Shown: one piece after another, positions 1 to 5,645 of the stretch
How positions within the stretch are numbered: position 1 is the first letter of the stretch
Layout: each line of letters begins with the position of its first letter
Assembly (NCBI GenBank): GCA_019309605.1
Contig: JAFDFW010000156.1
Span: forward strand, 1-5,645
From: Deltaproteobacteria bacterium
Lineage (GTDB): Bacteria; Myxococcota_A; Polyangia; Polyangiales; Houyiibacteriaceae
DNA: 5,645 nt
Direction: 5' to 3'
The notes under the pieces: model-generated
The model's database searches: none
What the model saw: only the letters and a program-made list of their open reading frames with translations
Told to the model about the DNA's origin: nothing
Translations under genes and position numbers: made by a program

Positions 1-1
1 A

Positions 2-268
2 TTTTCATACACCCAGGCACCCAAGAAAATGAAGTCACTGGTGATGGGCGCGTTCCTGATGAGCGTGTCGATTGGAAACTTCTTCACCGCCGCGGTGAAC
101 TTCTTCATTCAGAATCCGGACGGTACGAGCAAGCTCGGCGGAGCCGAGTACTACCTCTTCTTCGCAGCCGCCATGTTGGTGACCGCGATACTCTTCGTCC
201 CGGTCGCGGCCTGGTACAAGGAGCGTAGTTACATTCAAGACGAAGCGCCCGGTGAGGCAGCAGCGTGA
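2..268 (+). CDS. POT/PTR family proton-coupled peptide transporter, C-terminal fragment
   Basis: This is the last 88 codons of a gene whose 5' part lies left of the window; the frame is open from base 2. POT (PTR2) transporters are inner-membrane MFS proteins that import di- and tripeptides with protons. The visible part opens with FSYTQAPKKMKS followed by a helix (LVMGAFLMSVSIGNFFTAAVNFFI), a polar loop with NPDGTSKLGGAEYY, a last helix (FFAAAMLVTAILFVPVAAWY), and a short charged cytoplasmic tail. The 'YTQAPKKMKS' turn before the penultimate helix and the loop/last-helix arrangement resemble the C-terminus of bacterial POT members; this is recognition from memory, not an alignment. The ATG at 29 is an internal methionine, not the start. 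The stop codon overlaps the start of the mutase gene (GTGA), so the two are probably cotranscribed. Substrate cannot be deduced because the N-terminal ExxER-type motif is outside the window. Confidence 0.85.
   Translation, partial: FSYTQAPKKMKSLVMGAFLMSVSIGNFFTAAVNFFIQNPDGTSKLGGAEYYLFFAAAMLVTAILFVPVAAWYKERSYIQDEAPGEAAA
251..257 (+). promoter_or_regulatory. Ribosome binding site for the phosphohexomutase gene
   Basis: GGTGAGG lies inside the end of the transporter gene, 7 bases before the GTG at 265. It supports the GTG start and translational coupling with the transporter, whose stop overlaps that GTG. Confidence 0.7.
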
Positions 269-1989
269 GCGTCATCGACCGAGCGCGGTCCTGGCTTGCG
301 CAGGACCCGGACCCAGAAACGAGGCGCGAACTCGAGGCACTGATCGACCGCGGCGACGTCGAGGAGCTCGAAGCCCGTTTCGACGGAGAGTTGAAATTCG
401 GCACTGCAGGGCTTCGTGCATTGCTGGGGGCGGGCCCCGCACGCATGAATCGCGTGACGGTCGCACGCACCACCGCCGGACTCTGCGTGTGGCTGAAGCA
501 ACAAGTGCCAGAAGCCGTGTCGCGCGGCATTTGTGTGGGTCGCGACGCCCGGCTCAACAGCGACGTCTTCGAGCGCGATGTGATCGAAATCGCCGCCGGC
601 GCAGGCATTCCAGTGTGGACCTTCAGCGACGTGGTGCCGACGCCAGTCGTCGCCTTTGCGGTCTTGGAGCTTGGCGCAGCGGGCGGTGTGATGATCACCG
701 CGAGCCACAACCCGCCGGGATACAACGGCTACAAGGTCTACTGGGAGAACGGCGCACAGATCATCGCTCCGAACGACAGGGGCATTGCGGACGAGATTCG
801 GCGTAGCCCCTCCGCGGACCTGATTCCTCGGCTCTCGCTAAACGAGGCGCGCGCCAAAGAGCTGCTCCGGACAGTCGACTCGGTACGCGACGAGTACATC
901 GTGCGAATCGCAGACACAGTGAGCCATTCGCAAGGCCGGGCCGAGGTGCGCGTCGCGTACACGGCGCTTCACGGCGTGGCGGAAGACACCTTTCGAAAGG
1001 TGCTGGCCCGTGCGGGCTTCGAGGATGTGCACAGCGTGAGCGAGCAGGCCACCCCCGACGGCCGCTTCCCTACGGTTGCGTTTCCAAACCCGGAGGAGCC
1101 GGGAGCCATGGATCAGGTTCTCGCCCTTGCGGAAAGAGTCCATGCGGACCTCGCGATCGCAAATGACCCGGACGGAGACCGAGTTGCGGTTGCGGTTCGC
1201 AAGGAAGGAGGCTTCGAGCTTCTTTCGGGAAACGACATCGGCTTACTCTTGGCGAGCGATCTGCTTCACCAGTACCGCCAGACCGGGCAACCCGTAGTCA
1301 TCTCCACCGTGGTGAGCAGCCCGATGCTTGCTCCGCTCGCTGCGCGCTATGGGGCCCGCTGGGAACAAACCCTGACCGGACACAAGTGGATCCAGAACCG
1401 CGCCCTCGAGCTCGAGCAAGAAGGCCTATCCTATGTGTTCGGCTACGAAGAGGCCCTCGGATACGCGCCCTCACGCGTCGTGCGCGACAAGGATGGGATC
1501 AGTTCAGCGCTCCTGATGACTGACATGGCCGCGCGCCTCAAGAATCAGGGGGACACGCTTCTCGATGCACGGGAGGAGCTCTGGCGCGAACACGGGTTTT
1601 TCGCCGAGCGTCAGATCTCAACGAGGTTCGAAGGTGCAGATGCGCAAGCGAGGATGAGCGCCGTCGTCGAGCGCTACAGGGAAGCGCCGCCACCCGAGAT
1701 CGGAGGGCAGCCGGTGGTCCGTATGCTGGATCTCGAGCGGCAAGTGCAATGGACGCCCTGGGGAGTCACTCCGTTCACCGACCTCGCAGCGAGCAACGTG
1801 ATCATCTTCGAGCTCGAGGGCGGACACCGGGCAATGCTGCGCCCCAGTGGGACCGAGCCAAAGCTCAAGTATTACTTCTACGCGACCAGTCCGGCGCATG
1901 CGCAGAACGATCTTGGGAAAGCGAAGAAGCATGCGTTCGATGTACTCGAACGCATGGTCGAAGCTCTCACCCGTTCCAACGATTGCTGA
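265..1989 (+). CDS. Phosphoglucomutase/phosphomannomutase family protein (alpha-D-phosphohexomutase)
   Basis: A complete 574-residue enzyme, the usual length for the larger bacterial PgcA/PGM2-type members of the family. These cytoplasmic enzymes interconvert sugar 1- and 6-phosphates (or pentose 1-/5-phosphates) through a phosphoserine and a bisphosphate intermediate. All four signature sites are present: the active-site loop TASHNP at residues 145-150 with Ser147 as the phosphorylated residue, the magnesium loop DPDGDR at 301-306, the sugar-specificity loop GYEEALGY at 393-400, and the phosphate-binding loop RPSGTEPKLK at 526-535. The N-terminal FGTAGLR (45-51) and TGHKW (371-375) are also typical. 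The GTG start gives a four-base overlap with the upstream transporter stop and has a good ribosome binding site 7 bases upstream. The GYEEALGY loop favours the glucose/pentose-type branch over a pure phosphomannomutase, but the substrate cannot be fixed from sequence alone. The last 23 bp overlap the end of the convergent gene on the other strand. Confidence 0.95.
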   Translation: MSVIDRARSWLAQDPDPETRRELEALIDRGDVEELEARFDGELKFGTAGLRALLGAGPARMNRVTVARTTAGLCVWLKQQVPEAVSRGICVGRDARLNSDVFERDVIEIAAGAGIPVWTFSDVVPTPVVAFAVLELGAAGGVMITASHNPPGYNGYKVYWENGAQIIAPNDRGIADEIRRSPSADLIPRLSLNEARAKELLRTVDSVRDEYIVRIADTVSHSQGRAEVRVAYTALHGVAEDTFRKVLARAGFEDVHSVSEQATPDGRFPTVAFPNPEEPGAMDQVLALAERVHADLAIANDPDGDRVAVAVRKEGGFELLSGNDIGLLLASDLLHQYRQTGQPVVISTVVSSPMLAPLAARYGARWEQTLTGHKWIQNRALELEQEGLSYVFGYEEALGYAPSRVVRDKDGISSALLMTDMAARLKNQGDTLLDAREELWREHGFFAERQISTRFEGADAQARMSAVVERYREAPPPEIGGQPVVRMLDLERQVQWTPWGVTPFTDLAASNVIIFELEGGHRAMLRPSGTEPKLKYYFYATSPAHAQNDLGKAKKHAFDVLERMVEALTRSNDC

Positions 1990-2419
1990 GCAGCGCGCGG
2001 ACCATCGCATCCCAGGCCTGCGACGCGCGATAGAGCTCACGCGCCTGGCGCGCACTCGTGCGGTGCCACGGCAGCGGCGGGCGACCGTGCGAATTGGGCG
2101 GAGGAAGCTCGGCGCTGAGTCCGCGTGCCCGCTGCTCGCAGGCCTCCGCCCGGTGGCGGCACAGCGCAACGATGTCGTCGACTGGAGTCACGAGGTGGGG
2201 AGACAAGTCGATGTCGACCACCTCGGAAAAGTCACGCGAGCTCACGCCGGCGAGCCACATTGCCCGTCGCACATCACGCCCCCGCGCAGTCGGTGAATGT
2301 GTTGACCATGCATCGGGCCGCAGCTCGCGAATGTCGGAGTGATACGCCTGGCGCCCTTCGAGCGGTTCGGGTGTCCGGGAAGCCGGCCGAAGCCAAGCTG
2401 CAAGTCGAGCGCGAAGCAT
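1967..2419 (-). CDS. Hypothetical protein, third gene of the PP2C-FHA unit
   Basis: A 150-residue protein I do not confidently recognise. The ATG at 2419 is preferred over the in-frame GTG at 2431 because a purine-rich GAGGGAG sits just upstream of the ATG, while the GTG has no such site. The codons sampled through the second half carry mostly G or C at third position, which supports real coding. It begins 46 bases after the FHA stop codon, so cotranscription is likely. The protein is soluble-looking, rich in Arg and Ala, with no signal peptide or membrane helix. The N-terminal half holds RPDAWSTHSP and AMWLAGVSS. The C-terminal half reads as helix (VDDIVALCRHRAEACEQRAR), a Pro-rich turn (ELPPPNSHGRPPLPWH), then helix (ARQARELYRASQAWDAMVRALL). 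That layout loosely recalls a RyR-type domain, but the match is weak and should not be used as a name. It ends inside the last 23 bp of the convergent mutase gene. Confidence 0.65.
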   Translation of the reverse strand: MLRARLAAWLRPASRTPEPLEGRQAYHSDIRELRPDAWSTHSPTARGRDVRRAMWLAGVSSRDFSEVVDIDLSPHLVTPVDDIVALCRHRAEACEQRARGLSAELPPPNSHGRPPLPWHRTSARQARELYRASQAWDAMVRALLSNRWNG

Positions 2420-2422
2420 GGG

Positions 2423-2429
2423 CTCCCTC
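2423..2429 (-). promoter_or_regulatory. Ribosome binding site that decides the start of the small hypothetical gene
   Basis: On the minus strand the sequence reads GAGGGAG, then CCC, then the ATG at 2419. The GAGG core is 6 bases from the ATG. This site favours the ATG over the GTG at 2431, which would overlap it. Confidence 0.55.
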
Positions 2430-2465
2430 ACTTTTCGCGGACGGCGCAGGCCACGGTCAAAAAAG

Positions 2466-3050
2466 CTACTGGAGCGAAGCGCTTACGATGATCGCGATCG
2501 CGGCCAGGAAAACTACCCCAGCCGCGCCCCATAGAACGGCCGAGCTTGGTGGCCATCGACGATGCCTCGGCGCGGCCTGAGGCGTTGCCAGGCCGCGAAG
2601 CCCCTCCGGCAGAAGATCCGGACGAGCGGCGAGGTCTTCGAGGCGGGTCGCGGTCGTGACCGGCATGGCCAACGGGTCGAATCTGGGATCGCGCGGCGGG
2701 GTGCCCGTGGAGATCCGCCCCGTCGGTGCACGACTGCTCACGCGATTTCGAACCGATGCGATCTCCAGCTTCGGCCCCCCTCGACCGATCTCGATTTCGT
2801 CGCCGAAATTGAGAGCAGCGTGCTTGATACGCTGCCCGTTCAGCCAGGTGCCGTTCCGGCTCCCTGTATCGATCAAAAGATAGCGGCCGTCTTCGTTGCG
2901 GATCTCCGCATGCCGTCCAGACGCATCCAAGTCGACCTCTGGATCGAAGTTCACATCGCTGTCGGGCATGCGACCGATGCGAATGAGCTCTTGGTCGAAC
3001 TCGAATTCGCGTCCACAGTCGGCGCCCTTGATTTGGCGGAGGCGGATCAT
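2466..3050 (-). CDS. FHA domain protein with C-terminal membrane anchor
   Basis: A 194-residue protein. Residues about 1-98 form an FHA domain, a module that binds phosphothreonine peptides. Key residues visible are Gly26-Arg27 (IGR), Ser44 and His47 in the ASGRHAEI strand, and Asn66-Gly67 within TGSRNGTWLNG. A Pro/Thr/Arg-rich linker follows (about 100-165), then one hydrophobic helix at 171-191 (AVLWGAAGVVFLAAIAIIVS) with only three residues after it. No N-terminal signal peptide is present, so the expected topology is a tail-anchored protein with the FHA domain in the cytoplasm. It starts 9 bases after the phosphatase stop. The Shine-Dalgarno GAGG (3058-3061) overlaps that stop codon, implying translational coupling. 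The natural inference is that it reads phosphorylation set by a Ser/Thr kinase and erased by the neighbouring PP2C. Its partner is unknown and no effector domain is attached. Confidence 0.92.
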   Translation of the reverse strand: MIRLRQIKGADCGREFEFDQELIRIGRMPDSDVNFDPEVDLDASGRHAEIRNEDGRYLLIDTGSRNGTWLNGQRIKHAALNFGDEIEIGRGGPKLEIASVRNRVSSRAPTGRISTGTPPRDPRFDPLAMPVTTATRLEDLAARPDLLPEGLRGLATPQAAPRHRRWPPSSAVLWGAAGVVFLAAIAIIVSASLQ

Positions 3051-3059
3051 GACCGAGCC

Positions 3060-4535
3060 TCAATCGGTGGGCGGAATCAACACGACCTCGGTCGGCAGCC
3101 CGGGCTCCACCACAACGTCCTTGCCGACTCGCGTTCCGTCGATTTCGCGAGCCTCGAAATGATATGAACCAGGAAGCAGCCGCAACAGAATCGCCTGGTC
3201 GAGTCGCAACGGACCGTAGCTTCGACCGTTGACGTAGAGCTCCCCACTGTCGAGCGCCGCACGAACCTTCACCTGGACGGGAATCTGCGCGTCCGCGTAG
3301 GCCGGAGCGGGTGGCGCTATCGCGGCAGTGGTCGTTGTCACCCGCCGACCCGCACTCACGATGGTGATCGCCGCCGCCAATCCGAACAGCGCCAACACAG
3401 ATGCGGCGGTCGACCAGGAGAACGATACGGGCCCTGGCGGGTCGGACGCCTCGCGAATCGCCGGTCGTTGCCCGGGCATCGCACGCGGCACCATGCTCTT
3501 GACCACGTGGGGCAATGTCGGGCCCGCTGTGGCACGCTGGTCGTCGCCTCGTGGCAGCGGATACTGCTGATAGAATGGGACGGCGCCCTCTTCGGGCGGC
3601 TCCAGCGCGTCACCGTCGAAGTCGGCGATGATGCAGGTAACGTTGTCATGCCCCCCGCCCGCGTTGGCAAGGGCAATCAGGCGATCGGCAAGTTGAGGCA
3701 GCGGGCCAACGCACGCCATTTCCTCTTGAATCGCCTCGTCGTGAACGAGACCGCTCAGACCATCCGAGCAGAGGAGCACCCGATCACCGCGCCGAAGCTC
3801 GACGAATGTCAGATCGACCGCGACCTGCTGTGTAGTGCCCAGCGCTTGCAGGATGATGTTGGAGTGCTCGAACGCTTCGGCCTCGGCTTCCGTGAGTTGC
3901 CCAGCCTCGATCAACTGGTTGACGAGAGACTGGTCCTTGGTGATCAAGCTCAACCGGCCGTTCCTCATGATGTAGCAACGACTGTCACCCACCTGACCGA
4001 CGAAAAGAACCTTGTCGACGAGGCCCGCAACGGTCGCGGTCGTTCCCATCCCCCGACGGGCTCGGTCCTTCTTGGCAGAGAGAAAAATCCGCGCGCCGGC
4101 TTCTTCGACGGAATCGACGAGACGCCGAGCAAAGCCGTCGCGATCCTTGGGCGGGCCGTCACCGCGCAACACGTCGAACAAGGTTTCGACAGCCATGTGA
4201 CTGGCCACTTCCCCGGCAGCGGCACCGCCCATGCCGTCGCACACAGCCAAGCCGAGGCCCCGGTCCGAAACCGAGCCCGAAACCTCTTCCTCGCCAGCAA
4301 GCGGGCCCGAAGCCGCGCTCAGGTCGGCAACCAAGAAGTCGTCTTCGTTGTGCTCGCGGATGAGCCCAACGTCGGTCTTGCCGTACAGAGTGAAGTGGAG
4401 GCCCTGTGGGGTCGGCCCCGCGGCTACCCTGGGCGAGCGGCTCCAGCTCTCCGTACCGGGCGCCGGCGCCATCGTCTCGCCACCTTCTCCAGGGCTCGAC
4501 CGATCATCACCATTCTGGTGTGCGTCGCCGCTCAT
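3060..4535 (-). CDS. PP2C-family Ser/Thr protein phosphatase with transmembrane helix and PEGA-like tail
   Basis: A 491-residue protein. Residues about 46-305 are a PP2C (PPM) catalytic domain that dephosphorylates Ser/Thr phosphoproteins using two metal ions. Motifs in order: RxxNED (60-65), CDGMGG (99-104), GMGTT (162-166), VGDSR (182-186), the flap segment DQSLVNQLIEAGQLT (201-215), CSDGL (256-260) and GGHDNVT (294-300). Metal-ligand aspartates 65, 100, 258 and 297 are all kept, so it should be active. The N-terminal 45 residues are Ser/Pro/Gly-rich and likely disordered. After a linker a single membrane helix spans about 374-394. The C-terminal part (about 427-488, with GELYVNGRSYGP and LPGSYHFEAR) resembles a PEGA domain and should lie outside the inner membrane. 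The start is uncertain: ATG 4535 has a G-rich stretch upstream, but an in-frame ATG at 4472 also has purine-rich sequence before it and would only shorten the disordered part. It is the first gene of the unit with the FHA gene. Confidence 0.95.
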   Translation of the reverse strand: MSGDAHQNGDDRSSPGEGGETMAPAPGTESWSRSPRVAAGPTPQGLHFTLYGKTDVGLIREHNEDDFLVADLSAASGPLAGEEEVSGSVSDRGLGLAVCDGMGGAAAGEVASHMAVETLFDVLRGDGPPKDRDGFARRLVDSVEEAGARIFLSAKKDRARRGMGTTATVAGLVDKVLFVGQVGDSRCYIMRNGRLSLITKDQSLVNQLIEAGQLTEAEAEAFEHSNIILQALGTTQQVAVDLTFVELRRGDRVLLCSDGLSGLVHDEAIQEEMACVGPLPQLADRLIALANAGGGHDNVTCIIADFDGDALEPPEEGAVPFYQQYPLPRGDDQRATAGPTLPHVVKSMVPRAMPGQRPAIREASDPPGPVSFSWSTAASVLALFGLAAAITIVSAGRRVTTTTAAIAPPAPAYADAQIPVQVKVRAALDSGELYVNGRSYGPLRLDQAILLRLLPGSYHFEAREIDGTRVGKDVVVEPGLPTEVVLIPPTD

Positions 4536-4571
4536 TCAGCCCCCGCCTGCATCCACTGACCCCAACAAGAC

Positions 4572-4605
4572 ACTATAACGATACAGCCTACAGCCGCGCT
4601 GTCGA
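4572..4605 (-). promoter_or_regulatory. Possible promoter of the PP2C-FHA unit
   Basis: On the minus strand, TCGACA (4600-4605) is one base off the -35 consensus. It is followed after 16 bases by TATCGT (4578-4583, four of six -10 matches); the better -10 TATAGT (4572-4577) is 22 bases away, which is too far for that -35. The site lies in the 116-bp gap upstream of the phosphatase and would give a leader of roughly 30-40 bases. It is weak evidence, offered mainly because this gap is the only place for a dedicated promoter. Confidence 0.3.
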
Positions 4606-4651
4606 AATCTCCACCTGTCGGAGAGTGAAGCCTGCCGCAATTCGTACCCTT

Positions 4652-5275
4652 TTATAGCAGGAAGTTGAATCCAACCCGCAGAACCAGCATCGCGTCCAGC
4701 GCGCCGTCAACCGCGCGTAGGGCGCCATCTCCCGGGGTGGTGAACGACTGGGTCCGTAGGAGATTCCCAGTCACAAGGAAGGAGAAGACCGTATCCGAGG
4801 TGAGCTCGACCTCCGCCCCGACCCCGATCTCGGCGGTCCCCCCGATGGTAGCCACACGAAAAGAGGGGCCCAGCATCAGAAATCCACCTCGCAAGCGCAG
4901 CAATGGGTGCGTCGCGTGGTTAGGAAGGAACGAGTACTGCAGCAGACCGGTAAACATCTGCGGAACCGTGGTTTCGTAGACGCCGTTCGCCGTGAGGAGC
5001 CAGAACTCGTACCCGAAGCCCAAGCCGATGCCGTTCGCCCATCGGTAGGACAGGTTGACCCCAACGGCCCAGCCGAGGTCGGCGATACACCCATAGCCGG
5101 GGGGACAGAGTCGATTGGTCGAGAGCGGCACGACGAGGCCCGTCTCGACCCCCACGGCGATCGACCCTTCCCTCTCCGGGGGCCCGCCCGGCAGCTCCGC
5201 CGTATCGGCCCGGCCCCGCTGCGGCGCAGCGAGGCTGAGGGCCAGGAGACAGAGAGCTGCGGCGCGGGTTGGCAC
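4652..5275 (-). CDS. Predicted outer-membrane beta-barrel protein with signal peptide
   Basis: I do not recognise a named family. With the GTG start at 5275 it is 207 residues. The N-terminus is MPTRAAALCLLALSLAAP, a short positive region then a hydrophobic core, with likely signal peptidase I cleavage after GRA (about residue 23). The mature part is a run of amphipathic, Gly- and aromatic-rich strands (AVGVNLSYRW, GIGLGFGYEFWLL, LLRLRGGFLMLG, AEIGVGAEVEL) ending in VLRVGFNFLL, as expected for a small outer-membrane barrel. The final residue is Leu rather than the common Phe. Two cysteines (57 and 63, in LCPPGYGC) could form a disulfide in a loop. The reading frame stays open to an ATG at 5458, but that start would overlap the divergent gene from 5374 and its promoter. 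A TTG at 5311 (219 residues), with GGGGG 9 bases upstream, is a credible alternative start. The function is unknown; its stop is 116 bp upstream of the PP2C start. Confidence 0.75.
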   Translation of the reverse strand: MPTRAAALCLLALSLAAPQRGRADTAELPGGPPEREGSIAVGVETGLVVPLSTNRLCPPGYGCIADLGWAVGVNLSYRWANGIGLGFGYEFWLLTANGVYETTVPQMFTGLLQYSFLPNHATHPLLRLRGGFLMLGPSFRVATIGGTAEIGVGAEVELTSDTVFSFLVTGNLLRTQSFTTPGDGALRAVDGALDAMLVLRVGFNFLL

Positions 5276-5313
5276 AGCCGTAGCATAGAGCGTCGAATCC
5301 CGAGTACACAAGA

Positions 5314-5341
5314 TTGACAGCCCCCGACCCTCTCTTATAGT
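5314..5341 (+). promoter_or_regulatory. Sigma70-type promoter for the acidic protein gene
   Basis: TTGACA (5314-5319), a perfect -35 consensus, is followed after 16 bases by TATAGT (5336-5341), five of six matches to the -10 consensus. Transcription would begin near 5348, leaving a leader of about 26 bases before the ATG at 5374. In GC-rich DNA such a pair is unlikely by chance. On the opposite strand the same AT-rich spot reads TATAAG (5334-5339), which could serve as the -10 of the divergent beta-barrel gene, though no good -35 is seen for it. Confidence 0.7.
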
Positions 5342-5362
5342 AGCGCCGATTCGACCCGCTTC

Positions 5363-5366
5363 GAGG
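5363..5366 (+). promoter_or_regulatory. Ribosome binding site for the acidic protein gene
   Basis: GAGG followed by seven bases (TTTTCAA) and the ATG at 5374. It fixes the start codon together with the promoter just upstream. Confidence 0.6.
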
Positions 5367-5373
5367 TTTTCAA

Positions 5374-5645
5374 ATGGAGATCTTCCTAAACAAGCGCGCG
5401 ATGCGGCAAGTCCGACTCTCGGTTGCCGACGCGATCGCCGACGGCGAAGTCGATGCACTGCGCGAGGACCTCGTCAGCGTCTTTAGCGACGATGACATCG
5501 AGGAAATCGAGCGCCGCATCGACAGCGGCGACTTCTACGACTTCATCACGGAAATCCTGGAAGAATGGTCCGGCGAGGATCGGGACGAGCTGATGGAGCT
5601 CCTCGAGACGCAGCTCGCCGATGCCGATGTGGAATTGAAGTACAC
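5374..5645 (+). CDS. Acidic protein of unknown function, N-terminal part
   Basis: The frame opens at ATG 5374, behind a GAGG site and a near-consensus promoter, and runs off the window after 90 complete codons. I do not recognise the family. The visible part begins with a short basic segment (MEIFLNKRAMRQVRLSV) and then becomes strongly acidic: 28 Asp/Glu against 9 Lys/Arg in 90 residues, a net charge of about -19. It looks mostly helical, with repeated acidic clusters such as SDDDIEEIERRID and ILEEWSGEDRDELMELLE. There is no signal peptide or membrane helix, so it is probably cytoplasmic. Third codon positions are rich in G/C, as in the neighbouring genes, which supports real coding. The strong promoter suggests substantial expression. 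An acidic adaptor or nucleic-acid-mimic role would be a guess from charge alone; the rest of the gene is needed to judge. Confidence 0.8.
   Translation, partial: MEIFLNKRAMRQVRLSVADAIADGEVDALREDLVSVFSDDDIEEIERRIDSGDFYDFITEILEEWSGEDRDELMELLETQLADADVELKY

Noticed and set aside
29..31. ATG at 29 as the start of a small 79-residue membrane protein
   Set aside because: The frame is open leftwards to the window edge, and the residues before this Met continue a POT transporter pattern (YTQAPKK), so it is an internal methionine of a truncated gene.
105..725. Minus-strand open frame of 206 codons over the transporter/mutase junction
   Set aside because: It is antisense to two well-supported genes, its product is Ser/Thr/Arg-rich low-complexity sequence, and it has no recognisable domain.
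2428..3063. Alternative minus-strand frame of 211 codons overlapping the FHA gene
   Set aside because: It is an out-of-frame shadow of the FHA gene, with an Arg-rich product and no domain.
3468..4559. Long plus-strand open frame of 363 codons
   Set aside because: It lies entirely antisense to the PP2C gene, which carries every PP2C motif. Its translation shows no recognisable domain, and such frames are expected opposite high-GC genes.
4608..4624. Inverted repeat TCTCC-7-GGAGA as a terminator for the beta-barrel gene
   Set aside because: The stem is only 5 bp and is followed by just three T on the minus strand. This is too weak to call, and it sits next to the proposed promoter of the phosphatase.
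1..5645. CRISPR arrays, insertion sequences, tRNA genes or a defence system
   Set aside because: No regularly spaced direct repeats, transposase, terminal inverted repeats or tRNA-like sequence were seen. Genes of similar composition fill nearly all of the window.

Overview
The window is about 5.6 kb of GC-rich, tightly packed bacterial DNA with strong G/C bias at third codon positions. The gene content suggests a Gram-negative, possibly Myxococcota/deltaproteobacterial chromosome: a POT-family transporter, a membrane-anchored PP2C phosphatase next to an FHA protein, and a small secreted beta-barrel protein. This placement is inferred from gene style only. There is no rRNA or other marker gene to confirm it.

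Layout, left to right. Plus strand: the 3' end of a POT (proton-coupled oligopeptide) transporter (2-268) overlaps by four bases (GTGA) with a complete phosphoglucomutase/phosphomannomutase-family gene (265-1989). Minus strand, convergent with that pair and overlapping it by 23 bp: a three-gene unit read from right to left. It runs PP2C protein phosphatase with a transmembrane helix and a PEGA-like tail (4535-3060), FHA protein with a C-terminal membrane anchor (3050-2466), and a small protein of unknown function (2419-1967). Also on the minus strand is a small outer-membrane beta-barrel-type protein with a signal peptide (about 5275-4652). Plus strand at the right edge: a very acidic unknown protein (from 5374, cut by the window end), preceded by a near-consensus sigma70-type promoter.

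How the genes may work together. The transporter/mutase pair looks translationally coupled and metabolic. The PP2C and FHA genes form a phosphoprotein signalling pair: the phosphatase removes Ser/Thr phosphates and the FHA domain reads phosphothreonine. Both appear tethered to the inner membrane with the signalling domain in the cytoplasm. No Ser/Thr kinase is encoded in the window, so any cognate kinase must lie elsewhere. The phosphatase carries an apparent extracytoplasmic PEGA-like domain, which raises the possibility of an envelope-responsive phosphatase, but this is inference.

No RNA genes, insertion sequences, CRISPR arrays or long repeats were seen. The only non-coding stretches are about 116 bp (4536-4651) and about 60-100 bp (between about 5276 and 5373), both described below. 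I found no complete novel defence or mobile system. The most noteworthy material is the membrane-tethered PP2C/FHA/unknown cassette and the acidic orphan at the right edge.
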